A stretch of 64,000 nucleotides of DNA from positions 2,108,001-2,172,000 of the forward strand of contig NZ_AP019841.1 of the NCBI RefSeq assembly GCF_007990445.1, given 5' to 3'. Under the pieces are notes generated by a model. That model was not told the DNA's origin and made no database searches. It saw only the letters and a list, made by a program, of their open reading frames with translations. Position numbers and translations under genes: made by a program. Source of the stretch: Leptotrichia wadei (lineage in GTDB: Bacteria; Fusobacteriota; Fusobacteriia; Fusobacteriales; Leptotrichiaceae). This document shows, piece after piece, positions 1-7,388 of the stretch (position 1 is the first letter of the stretch; every line of letters begins with the position of its first letter).

Positions 1-530
1 TTTGAAATCAAAATACCTGGCAATACCATCGCAATTCCAGTAAATATAAGCCTGAAAGTCGATTGCATTGTGGAAAGATTAAGCCTCTCCTCCTTATTTG
101 AAGCCAAGTCAGGAATTAAAGCGTTATACGGGGCTGCAACTAGAGTATAAGCTGTAAAATACAGCCCTCCAACGATTGACAAATAAATAAGTGTCGCCAG
201 CTGTGAACTTTTAACTGGATAAAAATACATAATCGTAAGAATCCCAAGCGGCAATCCTCCAATTAGCATAAATATTGACCTTTTTCCAAAACGAGATTTG
301 GAATTATCTGATAAAAATCCTACTACAGGATCTGAGATTGCATCAATAATCCTCGAAAAAATAAAGGCCAAAACCAAATATTGCGGCTTTAACAACGGAA
401 CTAGGTTTTTTTCCGTTTCAGGCGGTAAATAATAATACGACAGCCATTGATTATAGATCTGGTCAATCATAAAATATGAAACACCAAGCCCGTAAATTAT
501 ATAACTTTTCTTCGTTAATCTTGAATTCAT
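1..530 (-). CDS. GPH-family sugar/cation symporter, N-terminal part
   Basis: The frame begins with ATG at 530, preceded by an AGAAAGG ribosome binding site, and runs without a stop off the left edge, so only about 176 N-terminal residues are visible. They contain several hydrophobic segments and the MelB-like signature ISDPVVGFLSDNSKSRFGKR between the second and third membrane segments, which is typical of glycoside-pentoside-hexuronide:cation symporters of the major facilitator superfamily. Such proteins import sugars with Na+ or H+ across the inner membrane. The substrate cannot be told from this part. The hydrolase at 563-1522 lies just upstream in the same direction, 32 bases away, so the two may be co-transcribed. 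Confidence 0.85.
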   Translation of the reverse strand, partial: MNSRLTKKSYIIYGLGVSYFMIDQIYNQWLSYYYLPPETEKNLVPLLKPQYLVLAFIFSRIIDAISDPVVGFLSDNSKSRFGKRSIFMLIGGLPLGILTIMYFYPVKSSQLATLIYLSIVGGLYFTAYTLVAAPYNALIPDLASNKEERLNLSTMQSTFRLIFTGIAMVLPGILIS

Positions 531-562
531 TAATTTTTTTACCTTTCTACTTTTAATTTATA

Positions 563-1522
563 TTAATTTACCAAAAATTCCTTTACTGCCTTGGCATATT
601 CATCCTTACAATCAGGATCAGCATAAATTCTAGTATGTGAACCCTTTTCAAAAACTTTTAATCTAATATGTTCATTTTGCGCCAATTCATTATATTCTTC
701 CATAAGCATTCCGTAAGTTGTCGCTTTGTCATTTTTAGACTGAATAATTAAAGTCGGTATTCTTTTTAGCAAATACGACAGCTTCAATTTATCAAGATGG
801 CTTCCAACTCTAAAATTAAAGATTCTCACAATAACACTTACAATAAATTTTGGAACACGACGTTTTTTGGCATCTTCCTTGATTCTCTTTCTTATATTTG
901 AAATTGAACTGTCCAATATTAATTTCTCAATAACTATCCCTTTTTTTCTGAGTACCTTTACATACATTTTAGAAGCAATGGCAGATCCCATTCCCCCTTG
1001 TGAAAACCCATACAACGTAAAATTATTCTTTCCAAATCTTTCTTTTAACATTTCCATAGTATGAAAAATATCCTGCCCAAAACAATATCCCATCTTAGTT
1101 CTAGCCACATCAGACTTTCCAGAATTTCTCAAATCTGGAATAAAAAAATTATACTCCTTATCAAGCCCAATATCCTTAAACATCCCCAAATACTGCAATG
1201 CCGCCAGTCTATTCACACCACGCCCATGAGAAATAATCATAGTCTTCGTAGCATCCTTATTTTCAATAAGCCATCCATAAAGCTGAATTTTCCCCGATTT
1301 ATACTCAATTTCCTTAAAATTGTACCCGTAATCATAAGGATTTGCCTTATTATTCTCAATATTATACTTCTGTCTTAACTTTTTACTATTATACACCTCT
1401 TCAAATGTAATTCTCGGATACTTCTCAATTTGATTAATAAAATACCTTATTGACAAATACGCAATCACAAAGAAAAATATCATAAACAGCACATTAACTG
1501 CTATTAACAACTCCGTTCCCAT
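563..1522 (-). CDS. membrane-anchored alpha/beta hydrolase
   Basis: A 319-residue protein. It has one N-terminal membrane segment (about residues 6-28) followed by an alpha/beta-hydrolase domain. The nucleophile elbow GFSQGG puts the catalytic Ser near residue 174. The oxyanion region is ISHGRGVNR, the strand DLRNSGKS fits the fold, a likely acid lies in QSKNDKAT and the likely His is in GSHTRIY near the C-terminus. This matches the YqkD/FrsA-like family of lipases, esterases and peptidases of unknown substrate. The helix probably anchors the enzyme to the inner membrane. The gene lies just upstream of the symporter fragment in the same direction. Substrate is not inferable. Confidence 0.85.
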   Translation of the reverse strand: MGTELLIAVNVLFMIFFFVIAYLSIRYFINQIEKYPRITFEEVYNSKKLRQKYNIENNKANPYDYGYNFKEIEYKSGKIQLYGWLIENKDATKTMIISHGRGVNRLAALQYLGMFKDIGLDKEYNFFIPDLRNSGKSDVARTKMGYCFGQDIFHTMEMLKERFGKNNFTLYGFSQGGMGSAIASKMYVKVLRKKGIVIEKLILDSSISNIRKRIKEDAKKRRVPKFIVSVIVRIFNFRVGSHLDKLKLSYLLKRIPTLIIQSKNDKATTYGMLMEEYNELAQNEHIRLKVFEKGSHTRIYADPDCKDEYAKAVKEFLVN

Positions 1523-1697
1523 AATTCACTCCCATTCTACTTTAATTTTTAGATATTTATAAAAGTTTATAAAATCTCATCAAACAATATTTTTTCACTT
1601 TTTTATTAATTTTTAACAGGGAATCTTAACCCCTTACTGTTATAAATATTACTGTTGCTTAATTTTTAAAGATTTTACTTTTACAATTGACTATATT
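1523..1697. other. intergenic, possible degenerate palindromic repeat
   Basis: AT-rich spacer. Around 1618-1645 there is a weak copy of the GGGG...CCCC palindrome seen better at 20859-20983 and 45427-45498. The stretch TTACTTTTACAAT near 1676-1690 recurs with small changes near 27552-27570. No gene is seen. Confidence 0.35.
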
Positions 1698-3071
1698 TTA
1701 ATTATTTAAATAAACAATTGGATTTAATTTTTCTTTTTTCTCCAAAAATAATTCTTTTAACAGAAATCCATTTTTTTCAATTTTTATTTTTTCAAAAAAA
1801 TTTTCTTGAATTTTAAAATTTTTTATATTTTCTTTTTTTTCTATATTTTCTGAATTTCCCATATTTCCATTATTTTCAAAAAACTTTCCAAATTTTTCTA
1901 TATCTTTCCAATTTACAAAAATATTTTTTTTCTCAAAACCATTTTTTCCCTCAATATCTTCAAAATTATTATTTTCTCGAATTTCCCTCAAATATTCCTG
2001 TCCCTTTTTATCAAATCCCAAAATTCTGACATAATTTATCTCAAAATCCATCATTCCAGCCTTTATGTTTAACAAAATATTTAAAATAATCCGCTCCACA
2101 CGCCTGTTTGATAAGTTTCTTGACTTCGTATTTTCCAAAAATTCCCTATAATTTTTTGAAATTTCCGCTCCCTTATATATTCTAGCATAAATTTCACAAT
2201 TAATGTCATAAATTTCCATTATTTTTTCTTTTTTTTCAGTCAAAATCTTATATTTTACGATTTTAAAGATTTCTTCCTTTAGTTTTTGAAAATTAATTCC
2301 ATTTTTTATTTTAAATTCTAAATTTTCAAGAATTATTTCAAAAGATTTTTCTGGTACAAATTTCTGAATTTTTTCCAGTTTTTTCAAAATAAGTTTTTTT
2401 GATTTTAAATTTTTATCACCACAAAATTCTTCCAAAATTTTTTCCAGTTCATTCCGTAAAAACGAAGCACTGGCAAACTCTTTCCTCTCTTTTTCAACTT
2501 TTTCTTCATTATATTCTGAAATTTCCCTTTTTACAATAAACGGCTTTATTCCAAGATTACTTTTCTCAATCTCACGCATATATTCTAAAGCCAAAATATT
2601 ATTCGACTTCACAATTCCATCCAGTTCATATTCCTTCAATGCCAACCTTTGAGAAGTGCTGTAACTATTGCCTTTTTTCATATATCCCATAAGTTTGTCC
2701 TTGTAATCCTGCCTTTTCTGCAAATCAAGCACCTTTTGCAAAACCTCAATATTTTCCTCCTCCGCTCCAAAAACCTGAATATCCATTCCCAAATAATCCA
2801 AAATTCGTGTCGCCATCTTTGAAAAAATCTCAGCATTTTGAATCGAATAGTAAAGTGGAAGTTCTGCAACTAAATTAACACCACACTCTAAATTAACCTG
2901 CGTTTTTTCCCATTTATCAAAAAACGAAATTTCTCCCCGCTGAACAAAATCCCCACTTCCTACAACAGCAATAAAGACATCTTTACCAAATATTTCCCTA
3001 ATTTTCCTGATTTGATACAAATGACCGTTGTGAAATGGATTATATTCAGCAACAATTCCTATTTTTAACAA
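1698..3071 (-). CDS. tmcAL: tRNA(Met) cytidine acetate ligase TmcAL
   Basis: A 457-residue member of the TmcAL (YlbM, COG1323) nucleotidyltransferase family. In this family the enzyme uses acetate and ATP to form N4-acetylcytidine at the wobble position of elongator tRNA-Met. The N-terminus GIVAEYNPFHNGHLYQI carries the HxGH-type adenylylation motif (HNGH), followed by the conserved VVGSGDFVQRGE block. The Lys/Glu/Asn-rich C-terminal half makes it longer than the roughly 390-420 residues usual for the family. The coding DNA is extremely A/T-homopolymer-rich. It stands alone; the left end of the integrated element lies 400 bp upstream. Confidence 0.9.
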   Translation of the reverse strand: MLKIGIVAEYNPFHNGHLYQIRKIREIFGKDVFIAVVGSGDFVQRGEISFFDKWEKTQVNLECGVNLVAELPLYYSIQNAEIFSKMATRILDYLGMDIQVFGAEEENIEVLQKVLDLQKRQDYKDKLMGYMKKGNSYSTSQRLALKEYELDGIVKSNNILALEYMREIEKSNLGIKPFIVKREISEYNEEKVEKERKEFASASFLRNELEKILEEFCGDKNLKSKKLILKKLEKIQKFVPEKSFEIILENLEFKIKNGINFQKLKEEIFKIVKYKILTEKKEKIMEIYDINCEIYARIYKGAEISKNYREFLENTKSRNLSNRRVERIILNILLNIKAGMMDFEINYVRILGFDKKGQEYLREIRENNNFEDIEGKNGFEKKNIFVNWKDIEKFGKFFENNGNMGNSENIEKKENIKNFKIQENFFEKIKIEKNGFLLKELFLEKKEKLNPIVYLNN

Positions 3072-3477
3072 TTTTTTCTCCTAAAAACTTTTCTTATTGT
3101 TACACATATTATATCATATATCCAACTAATTTTTATAAGTTTTTTTAATTTCTTTAAAAAATTTCTTATTTAAATCACAAAGCAAGACAAAGCAAACTCA
3201 TTTAAATTTTTTACTGATAACGCTGCTTGTCACCGAAATTTCAGGCAGCTAAACAGGAGCAAAACAAATAATCCAGCAATGGAAAATTTTATTCAAGATA
3301 ATGCTCTTTTTAACGTTTAAAACTGTTCATAATAAGACTAGGTCATCGTGAATGCCATATAACGTAAGATAATGATTATTTTTACAAAATTTAGAATAAT
3401 AAAAATTAGTACTTATCAACTCTCATAAGAAAAATTATCTCAAAATACTGTATTATTTGGTCTCATGATAGATATGT
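3072..3477. other. intergenic flank of the integrated element
   Basis: About 400 bp with no open frame that I recognise. It includes GCAAGACAAAGC-type short repeats near 3180-3200. The 11-mer TACTGTATTAT at 3446-3456 also occurs at the same distance upstream of the right-hand att repeat (13505-13515). It is probably the host-side flank plus outer att sequence. Confidence 0.4.
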
Positions 3478-3530
3478 AAAAAAAATACGCCACCCTTGTG
3501 ATGACGTATTTAAAAAGGAGTTTTGAAGAA
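3478..3530. repeat. attL: 53-bp direct repeat, left end of integrated element
   Basis: This 53-bp sequence, starting AAAAAAAATACGCCACCC and ending GAGTTTTGAAGAA, recurs without a mismatch at 13536-13588, 10,058 bp away. It contains the imperfect stem AAATACG...CGTATTT. A tyrosine integrase gene ends about 180 bp inside the right copy. This is the arrangement of attL and attR of an integrated element. The upstream 11-mer TACTGTATTAT is also shared. Confidence 0.88.
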
Positions 3531-3582
3531 TCAACATCCTTTTTAAAGAAAACCTAGTAAAATAAGGGCTAAATTTAAAAAA

Positions 3583-3600
3583 TAGTCCAACGTTAGTCCA
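3583..3600. promoter_or_regulatory. candidate integrase arm-type site (left)
   Basis: TAGTCCAACGTTAGTCCA consists of one TAGTCCAACG unit and most of a second. The identical 18-mer lies inside the right end at 13396-13413. Short direct repeats just inside each att core are what the N-terminal arm-binding domain of Tn916/lambda-type integrases recognises. That function here is inference. Confidence 0.6.
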
Positions 3601-3718
3601 GTAAGAAATTTTAAGAAAAAATCTCTAATTTTATAAAAAAATTCGACATTATCTGTAAATTTTAAAAATAGAAAATCCAACTAGAAACAATATTAAATTT
3701 AGTTATTGTATCATTTTT

Positions 3719-3754
3719 TCTCACTATGTTAATTTAGATAGTGAGTTTTTTTCT
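3719..3754 (+). terminator. rho-independent terminator
   Basis: An 8-bp stem, CTCACTAT pairing with ATAGTGAG, is followed by seven T. No intact gene precedes it on this strand, so it may be left from a lost gene or end a short transcript from the att region. Confidence 0.6.
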
Positions 3755-3845
3755 TGTAAGAGCTGATTTAAGAGTTTATTTTTGTTATTCAAGGGAAATA
3801 TCAAAAATAAGTTTAAACGTTCTCTATGGGGCTTATACAGAGTTA
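3755..3845. repeat. about 90-bp direct repeat, copy 1 (left border of cargo)
   Basis: This shares long near-identical blocks with 9697-9788, including AGCTGATTTAAGAGTTTATT and AGTTTAAACGTTCTCTA, then GGGGCTTATAC. The two copies bracket the toxin-antitoxin, AbiE and membrane-protein cargo. Function is unknown; it could be a recombination scar or a replication or regulatory element. Confidence 0.8.
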
Positions 3846-3888
3846 TCCGAGATTGTATTTTTGACATAGTCTGTGAGATAAAGTTCCA

Positions 3889-3959
3889 GTATTTTGCAAA
3901 GCCATCCCTATAAGTATGGCACTATTTTCTTGATTCTAATTAGTGTGGCTTTGAAATAC
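3889..3959. repeat. long imperfect hairpin
   Basis: GTATTT-TG-CAAAGCCA on the left pairs with TGGCTTTGAAATAC on the right: a 14-bp stem with a two-base bulge around a 40-base loop. It has no T tail, so it is not an obvious terminator. It may be a structured RNA or the end of a small non-autonomous element. Confidence 0.5.
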
Positions 3960-4068
3960 AAATAATTTTTTTTGAGAAAATTAGCAACCATTAATTTAAT
4001 TTGTATAAATTGTTGTAAAAATTATGAAATAAAAAATCTTGACTTATTATTTTTTTATTAAATAATAA

Positions 4069-4111
4069 TTGATTTTCAAATATTTTAGATGTATAATATA
4101 CATATATTATA
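4069..4111 (+). promoter_or_regulatory. dinJ-yafQ promoter with palindromic operator
   Basis: TTGATT, a 17-base spacer and TATAAT (4092-4097) form a good sigma-A/70-type promoter. The -10 box is part of the perfect palindrome TATAATATA-CA-TATATTATA at 4092-4111, directly before the antitoxin ribosome binding site. This is the expected place for DinJ autorepression. Confidence 0.65.
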
Positions 4112-4131
4112 AATTTTAAGGAGTGATAAAA

Positions 4132-4410
4132 ATGAGTGCAACAACTATAAATATAGATGATAACACTAAAAAAGAAGCTCAAGAATTGTTAAAAGATATG
4201 GGAATGAATTTGAGTACAGCAGTAAATGTATTTTTAAAACAATTAGTAAAGGAGCAAAGAATACCTTTTGAGATTGGAAATCCACGTCCAAGTCAAGAAT
4301 TATTAGAAGCATTAAGGGAAGTAGAGAAAATGAAGAAAAATCCCAATATGGGCAAAAGATATTCTTCTTCAAAAGAAATGATAAAGGACATACTGGAAAA
4401 TGATGAATAA
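4132..4410 (+). CDS. dinJ: DinJ/RelB-family antitoxin
   Basis: A 92-residue protein with the ribbon-helix-helix start typical of RelB/DinJ antitoxins (SATTINIDDNTKKEAQELLK, then NLSTAVNVFLKQ). The family binds its operator DNA and neutralises the partner endoribonuclease. I chose ATG 4132, which lies eight bases after AAGGAG, over the in-frame GTG at 4123 that overlaps the ribosome binding site. The stop overlaps the toxin start. It lies at the left end of the mobile element's cargo, which fits a maintenance role. Confidence 0.93.
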   Translation: MSATTINIDDNTKKEAQELLKDMGMNLSTAVNVFLKQLVKEQRIPFEIGNPRPSQELLEALREVEKMKKNPNMGKRYSSSKEMIKDILENDE

Positions 4411-4696
4411 CGATAAAGTGATATACTCGATACGGGCAACAAAGCAATTTCGTAAGAGTTTGAAACGTGTAGAAAGACGTGGATATAATATAGATTTATT
4501 AGATGAAGTTGTGGATATGCTATCAAAAGGAAAAAAATTACCTGAAAAGAACAAAGACCATAAATTGCAAGGGAAATTTACTAACAGTAGAGAGTGCCAT
4601 ATCACTCCAGACTGGTTATTAATATACGAAATAGAAAATGATGAACTTTTGTTATATTTGACAGATACAGGAACTCACAGCGATTTATTTGGATAA
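4400..4696 (+). CDS. yafQ: YafQ-family mRNA interferase toxin
   Basis: A 98-residue RelE/YafQ-type toxin. The family cleaves mRNA in the ribosome A site. Visible family features are IRATKQFRKSLKR at the N-terminus, DHKLQG, the HITPDWLLIYEI strand with its His and Asp, and the C-terminal GTHSDLF with the catalytic-type His. It starts with overlapping ATGATG codons inside the end of the antitoxin (11-base overlap), so the genes are translationally coupled. A strong terminator follows at 4705-4736. It appears intact. Confidence 0.93.
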   Translation: MMNNDKVIYSIRATKQFRKSLKRVERRGYNIDLLDEVVDMLSKGKKLPEKNKDHKLQGKFTNSRECHITPDWLLIYEIENDELLLYLTDTGTHSDLFG

Positions 4697-4704
4697 ACTG
4701 ATTG

Positions 4705-4736
4705 AATCACGGCTATTAATTCAGCTGTGATTTTTT
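4705..4736 (+). terminator. terminator after yafQ
   Basis: AATCACGGC pairs with GCTGTGATT (one G-U pair), followed by a T run. It sits immediately after the toxin stop. Confidence 0.8.
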
Positions 4737-4779
4737 CTTAAAATTATTTTATACAAATTAAAAAAATTAAGTAGTATCG

Positions 4780-4876
4780 TTCTAGTAGACTTTTTCGTTT
4801 CAAGGCAAGGTATTCCAAAAAATTTTTTAACGAACGCTACAAGGCTGTTACACGGATATACGAGCGAATAACAAAA
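4780..4876. repeat. possible divergent copy of the cargo-border repeat
   Basis: The order of motifs (GTTTCAAGG, a run of A/T, TTTAACG, CTACAAGGCT, TACACGGA) resembles the 90-bp repeat at 3755 and 9697, where the matching blocks are TTCAAGGG, TTTAAACG, CTACGGGGCT and TACGGA. Similarity is patchy and judged by eye. Confidence 0.3.
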
Positions 4877-4901
4877 GGGCCTCACTCAAAAAAGAAGGCC
4901 C
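4877..4901 (-). terminator. terminator downstream of the XRE gene
   Basis: GGGCCT pairs with AGGCCC around a 13-base loop. On the minus strand it is followed by TTTT. It serves the regulator gene that ends at 4977. Confidence 0.6.
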
Positions 4902-4976
4902 AAATTTAAAATCTATTTTTATAAAATACATCACTATTTTCTTAATTTTATTTTATAGCTTTAAATGTAATAAATT

Positions 4977-5303
4977 TTATTTAAATTTTTCTTTAAAAAA
5001 TGCATTTTGAATCTTATTGAACAATTCCTCTTTTTCTTTAAAATCTATATTTTCATTATTAAAAAACGATAGAATGGATGATTCTAAATTATTGGAATCT
5101 TTATTTATACCGTATAATATGTATTCAGGCGAAACATTGTATAAATTTGATAGTCTAATCAAACTCTCACTATTTATTTTCCTCTCGTTATTTTCATATC
5201 GTGAAATAGCACCAGCAGATGATTTTATTTTTCTAGCCACTTCTTCCAAAGAAAATTTGTACTTTTCTCTCAAACTCTTTAATCTTTTTCCTACATTTTC
5301 CAT
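4977..5303 (-). CDS. XRE-family HTH regulator (repressor 1)
   Basis: A 108-residue protein. Residues 6-62 form a Cro/CI-type helix-turn-helix (LKSLREKYKFSLEEVARKI, then SAGAISRYENNERK). The C-terminal tail is short and has no peptidase domain. It is divergently transcribed from the AbiE operon. The intervening region holds the palindrome AAATTGATA-TTT-TATCAATTT (5340-5360), a likely operator. The same operator region is duplicated at 6572-6680 in front of the Cro-like gene at 6695, so this repressor probably controls both. ATG 5303 follows AAAGGAG. Confidence 0.85.
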   Translation of the reverse strand: MENVGKRLKSLREKYKFSLEEVARKIKSSAGAISRYENNERKINSESLIRLSNLYNVSPEYILYGINKDSNNLESSILSFFNNENIDFKEKEELFNKIQNAFFKEKFK

Positions 5304-5310
5304 AGTAATT

Positions 5311-5420
5311 CTCCTTTAAAATCAATAAATTTTACCATAAAATTGATATTTTATCAATTTAATTGAAATAATAATGATAAATTTTATTTTTATGGTACAA
5401 TTATTTTACTAATTACCAAA
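5311..5420. repeat. operator/promoter direct repeat, copy 1
   Basis: About 110 bp that recur at 6572-6680 with few changes. It contains the ribosome binding site of repressor 1 (read on the minus strand), the palindrome AAATTGATA-TTT-TATCAATTT at 5340-5360, and ATGGTACAATTATTTTAC. It lies between the divergent repressor and abiEi genes. Confidence 0.85.
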
Positions 5421-5510
5421 TAAATAAAAGATATAAAATTTGAACAAAATCTTGATAATTATTCTTTAAAATATTAAAATTAAAGTGTAATAGTAAAGGT
5501 AGTGATAATT

Positions 5511-6110
5511 ATGTTAAAAATTACAAATGATAAATTAAATAATTTTTTTGAAAATAATACTATAATAACAGTTAAAGAAGCAGAAAAAATCGGTATAAAA
5601 AGACAGATTCTTTCTAATTTATGTAAAAAAGGAATTTTAGAAAGAGTAAAGCAAGGAGTTTATCAGAAAAATGATACAATTACAGATGAATTTGTAAAAA
5701 TACAAAAAAATAATAATGTGATTTTTTCAAATACGACTGCTCTATATTTTCATAATTTAACAGATAGAGTACCAAATACAATTTCAATAACAGTTCCACA
5801 AGGTTATAATGTTTTGCATATTACAAAAAAATCTGAAAATTTGAAAATTCATTATGTGAAAAAGGAAATATTTGAAAGTGGGAAAATTGAAACTTTGAGT
5901 AAAATGGGGGCTAAAATTTATATCTATGATAAAGAGAGAACGATATGTGATATTATAAAAAATAAAGAAAAAATTGATGTGGATGTATTTTCAAAGGCAT
6001 TAAAATTATTTTTTAAAAATAAGGATATAAAAGTAAGAAAATTGATAAAATATAGTAAAGAATTGAAAATTGATAAAAAAGTAAGAGAATATTTGGAGGT
6101 TTTGATATGA
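5511..6110 (+). CDS. abiEi: AbiEi-type antitoxin / transcriptional regulator
   Basis: A 199-residue protein. It has an N-terminal winged-helix part (TVKEAEKIGIKRQILSNLCK, then LERVKQGVYQK), as in type IV AbiEi antitoxins. The middle part, ending YIYDKERTICDIIKNKEKID, is the family's conserved core. AbiEi represses the operon and counteracts the AbiEii nucleotidyltransferase in phage abortive infection. I chose ATG 5511 over the GTG at 5502 because AAAGGTAG lies well placed before it. It overlaps the next gene by four bases (ATGA). It looks intact although its partner is broken. Confidence 0.85.
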   Translation: MLKITNDKLNNFFENNTIITVKEAEKIGIKRQILSNLCKKGILERVKQGVYQKNDTITDEFVKIQKNNNVIFSNTTALYFHNLTDRVPNTISITVPQGYNVLHITKKSENLKIHYVKKEIFESGKIETLSKMGAKIYIYDKERTICDIIKNKEKIDVDVFSKALKLFFKNKDIKVRKLIKYSKELKIDKKVREYLEVLI

Positions 6111-6580
6111 CATCAGAAAAGTTAAAAGGGAAAATAAAAAGTTTTTCAGAAAAAAGTAATTTGAAAGCACAGGAAGTGTTGCAAATGTATTTTTTTGAAA
6201 GATTTTTGACTCGATTAGAAAAATCAAAATACAGAGCGAAATTTATAATAAAAGGTGGATTTTTAATTTCATCAATTATTGGTATACAAAATAGAACAAC
6301 GATGGATTATGATATTTATATGATTTTTAAATTGAAAAATGATAAAATAAATGTAAATAATTTGAAACAAGCAATTTTGGAAACGGCAAAAAATAGAAAT
6401 TCAATGGAAGAAATATTAGAAAGCAAGGAAATTTTAGAAGATATTAAAAATAATGAATATTTGAATAAACAATGGAATATTTATTAAAATGAAAATAAAT
6501 ATGTTGATAATATACAATTTTCTGAAATTTTGAAATTATTAAATAAAATATCAGATATTATACAAGTTGATCTCCTTTAA
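6107..6580 (+). pseudogene. abiEii: decayed AbiEii nucleotidyltransferase toxin
   Basis: The open frame (6107-6487, 126 residues) starts like AbiEii: KGGFLISSIIGIQNRTTMDY has the KGG and Asp-x-Asp nucleotidyltransferase elements. After about residue 80 the sequence jumps to what resembles the family's C-terminal tail (NNEYLNKQWNIY). A TAA at 6485-6487 then interrupts an otherwise continuous frame (NENKYVDNIQFSEILKLLNK) that runs to 6580. AbiEii is usually near 300 residues, so most of the middle is missing and a nonsense codon has followed. This indicates an inactive toxin. The last bases merge into the second operator repeat. Confidence 0.8.
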
Positions 6581-6680
6581 AATCAACAAACTTTACCACA
6601 AAATTGATACTTTATCAATTTAATTGAAGTTGTCTTGACAAACTTTTAATTTATGGTATAATTATTTTACCAATTAGCAA
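6572..6680. repeat. operator/promoter direct repeat, copy 2
   Basis: A second copy of 5311-5420. It still carries the minus-strand ribosome binding site block CTCCTTTAAAATC although no repressor gene is attached, and the palindrome AAATTGATA-CTT-TATCAATTT at 6601-6621. The AbiE pair therefore sits between two copies of the same switch region. Confidence 0.85.
6635..6662 (+). promoter_or_regulatory. strong promoter for the Cro-like gene and downstream operon
   Basis: Consensus TTGACA (6635-6640) and TATAAT (6657-6662) are separated by 16 bases, 14 bases downstream of the operator palindrome. Copy 1 at the equivalent place has a weaker TACAAT box. Confidence 0.75.
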
Positions 6681-6694
6681 AAAGGAGAATAGAG

Positions 6695-6898
6695 ATGAAA
6701 AAGAATCTTTTAAAATCAAAAATGAGTTTACACGAAGACAACAATAAAACACTTGCACATAAATTAAAAATAACTCCTTCAGCATTTTCAAGAAAAATAA
6801 ATGGAACTAGTAATTTTACTATTGAAGAAATGAAATTTATTAGGAAAGAATATGAATTGAGTGATGTTGAGTTTTTGGATATTTTTTTTGATAATTAA
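6695..6898 (+). CDS. Cro-like small DNA-binding protein (DUF739-like)
   Basis: A 67-residue phage-type helix-turn-helix protein. It has LAHKLKITPSAFSRKINGTS for the recognition region and the ending FLDIFF, as in DUF739/phage Cro-like proteins. ATG 6695 follows AAAAGGAG. It is paralogous to the 72-residue protein at 11988-12206 (NISESGLNKKMNGKNFFTQ, ending LVQIFF). It faces repressor 1 across the duplicated switch region, so the pair resembles a phage CI/Cro switch. The exact role (activation, excision control or anti-repression) is not shown. Confidence 0.75.
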   Translation: MKKNLLKSKMSLHEDNNKTLAHKLKITPSAFSRKINGTSNFTIEEMKFIRKEYELSDVEFLDIFFDN

Positions 6899-6995
6899 TT
6901 TGCTATTTGGTAAATTTTAAAAAAGGAGATGATAATTTAATCGAAACATATTTTTATATCAAATAGAAAATTAAATTAGAATAGGAGTGAAAAAA

Positions 6996-7355
6996 ATGGA
7001 TAAAAGAAAAATTTGGGAGCAATACTATAACGATAATGATGAGAATAATAAAAATAATGGAGAAGAAAATAGCACTCAATCAGATGTTAAAAGAAAAGAG
7101 ATATTAGAACAGTATTATGATAAAAATAAGGACTTAAGCGATGAGAATGTAGGGCTAAAATATATAGGATTAGTTTATGTTGATGTTATATTATTAAATA
7201 TTATGACTGCTCTTGGTTTTGGAATATTTGCGAGTCTAACTGGTTATGATAGTCATTGGTTTATTGCTATTATTTTGTGGGTAATTGATGTGTTTGTATT
7301 AGCATTATTTTTAAAAACTGTAAGTCAAACTATAAGATATTTAAAAAAAATATAA
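6996..7355 (+). CDS. unrecognised small membrane protein, cargo gene 1
   Basis: A 119-residue protein I do not recognise. The acidic Asn-rich N-terminus contains a duplicated motif: RKIWEQYYNDND at about residues 4-15 and RKEILEQYYDKNK at about 32-44. Two hydrophobic segments follow (about 60-85 and 90-112). A cytoplasmic tail with a repeated docking-like motif and a two-helix membrane hairpin is one reading. I chose ATG 6996, eight bases after TAGGAG, over the GTG at 6987. It starts a four-gene run of membrane proteins with short spacers, likely one transcript from the promoter at 6635. Confidence 0.7.
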   Translation: MDKRKIWEQYYNDNDENNKNNGEENSTQSDVKRKEILEQYYDKNKDLSDENVGLKYIGLVYVDVILLNIMTALGFGIFASLTGYDSHWFIAIILWVIDVFVLALFLKTVSQTIRYLKKI

Positions 7356-7388
7356 TTAAAAGGATAACTTTAAAGAAAGGAACTTTTT

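Noticed and set aside
2678-2869. Frames nested in tmcAL, rnr, tuf, fusA and the other long genes
   Set aside because: They are out-of-frame readings of clearly conserved genes.
5450-5462. TCTTGATAAT as a rolling-circle nick site of the pC194/pUB110 kind
   Set aside because: A ten-base match in AT-rich DNA, far from rep and without a flanking hairpin, is likely chance.
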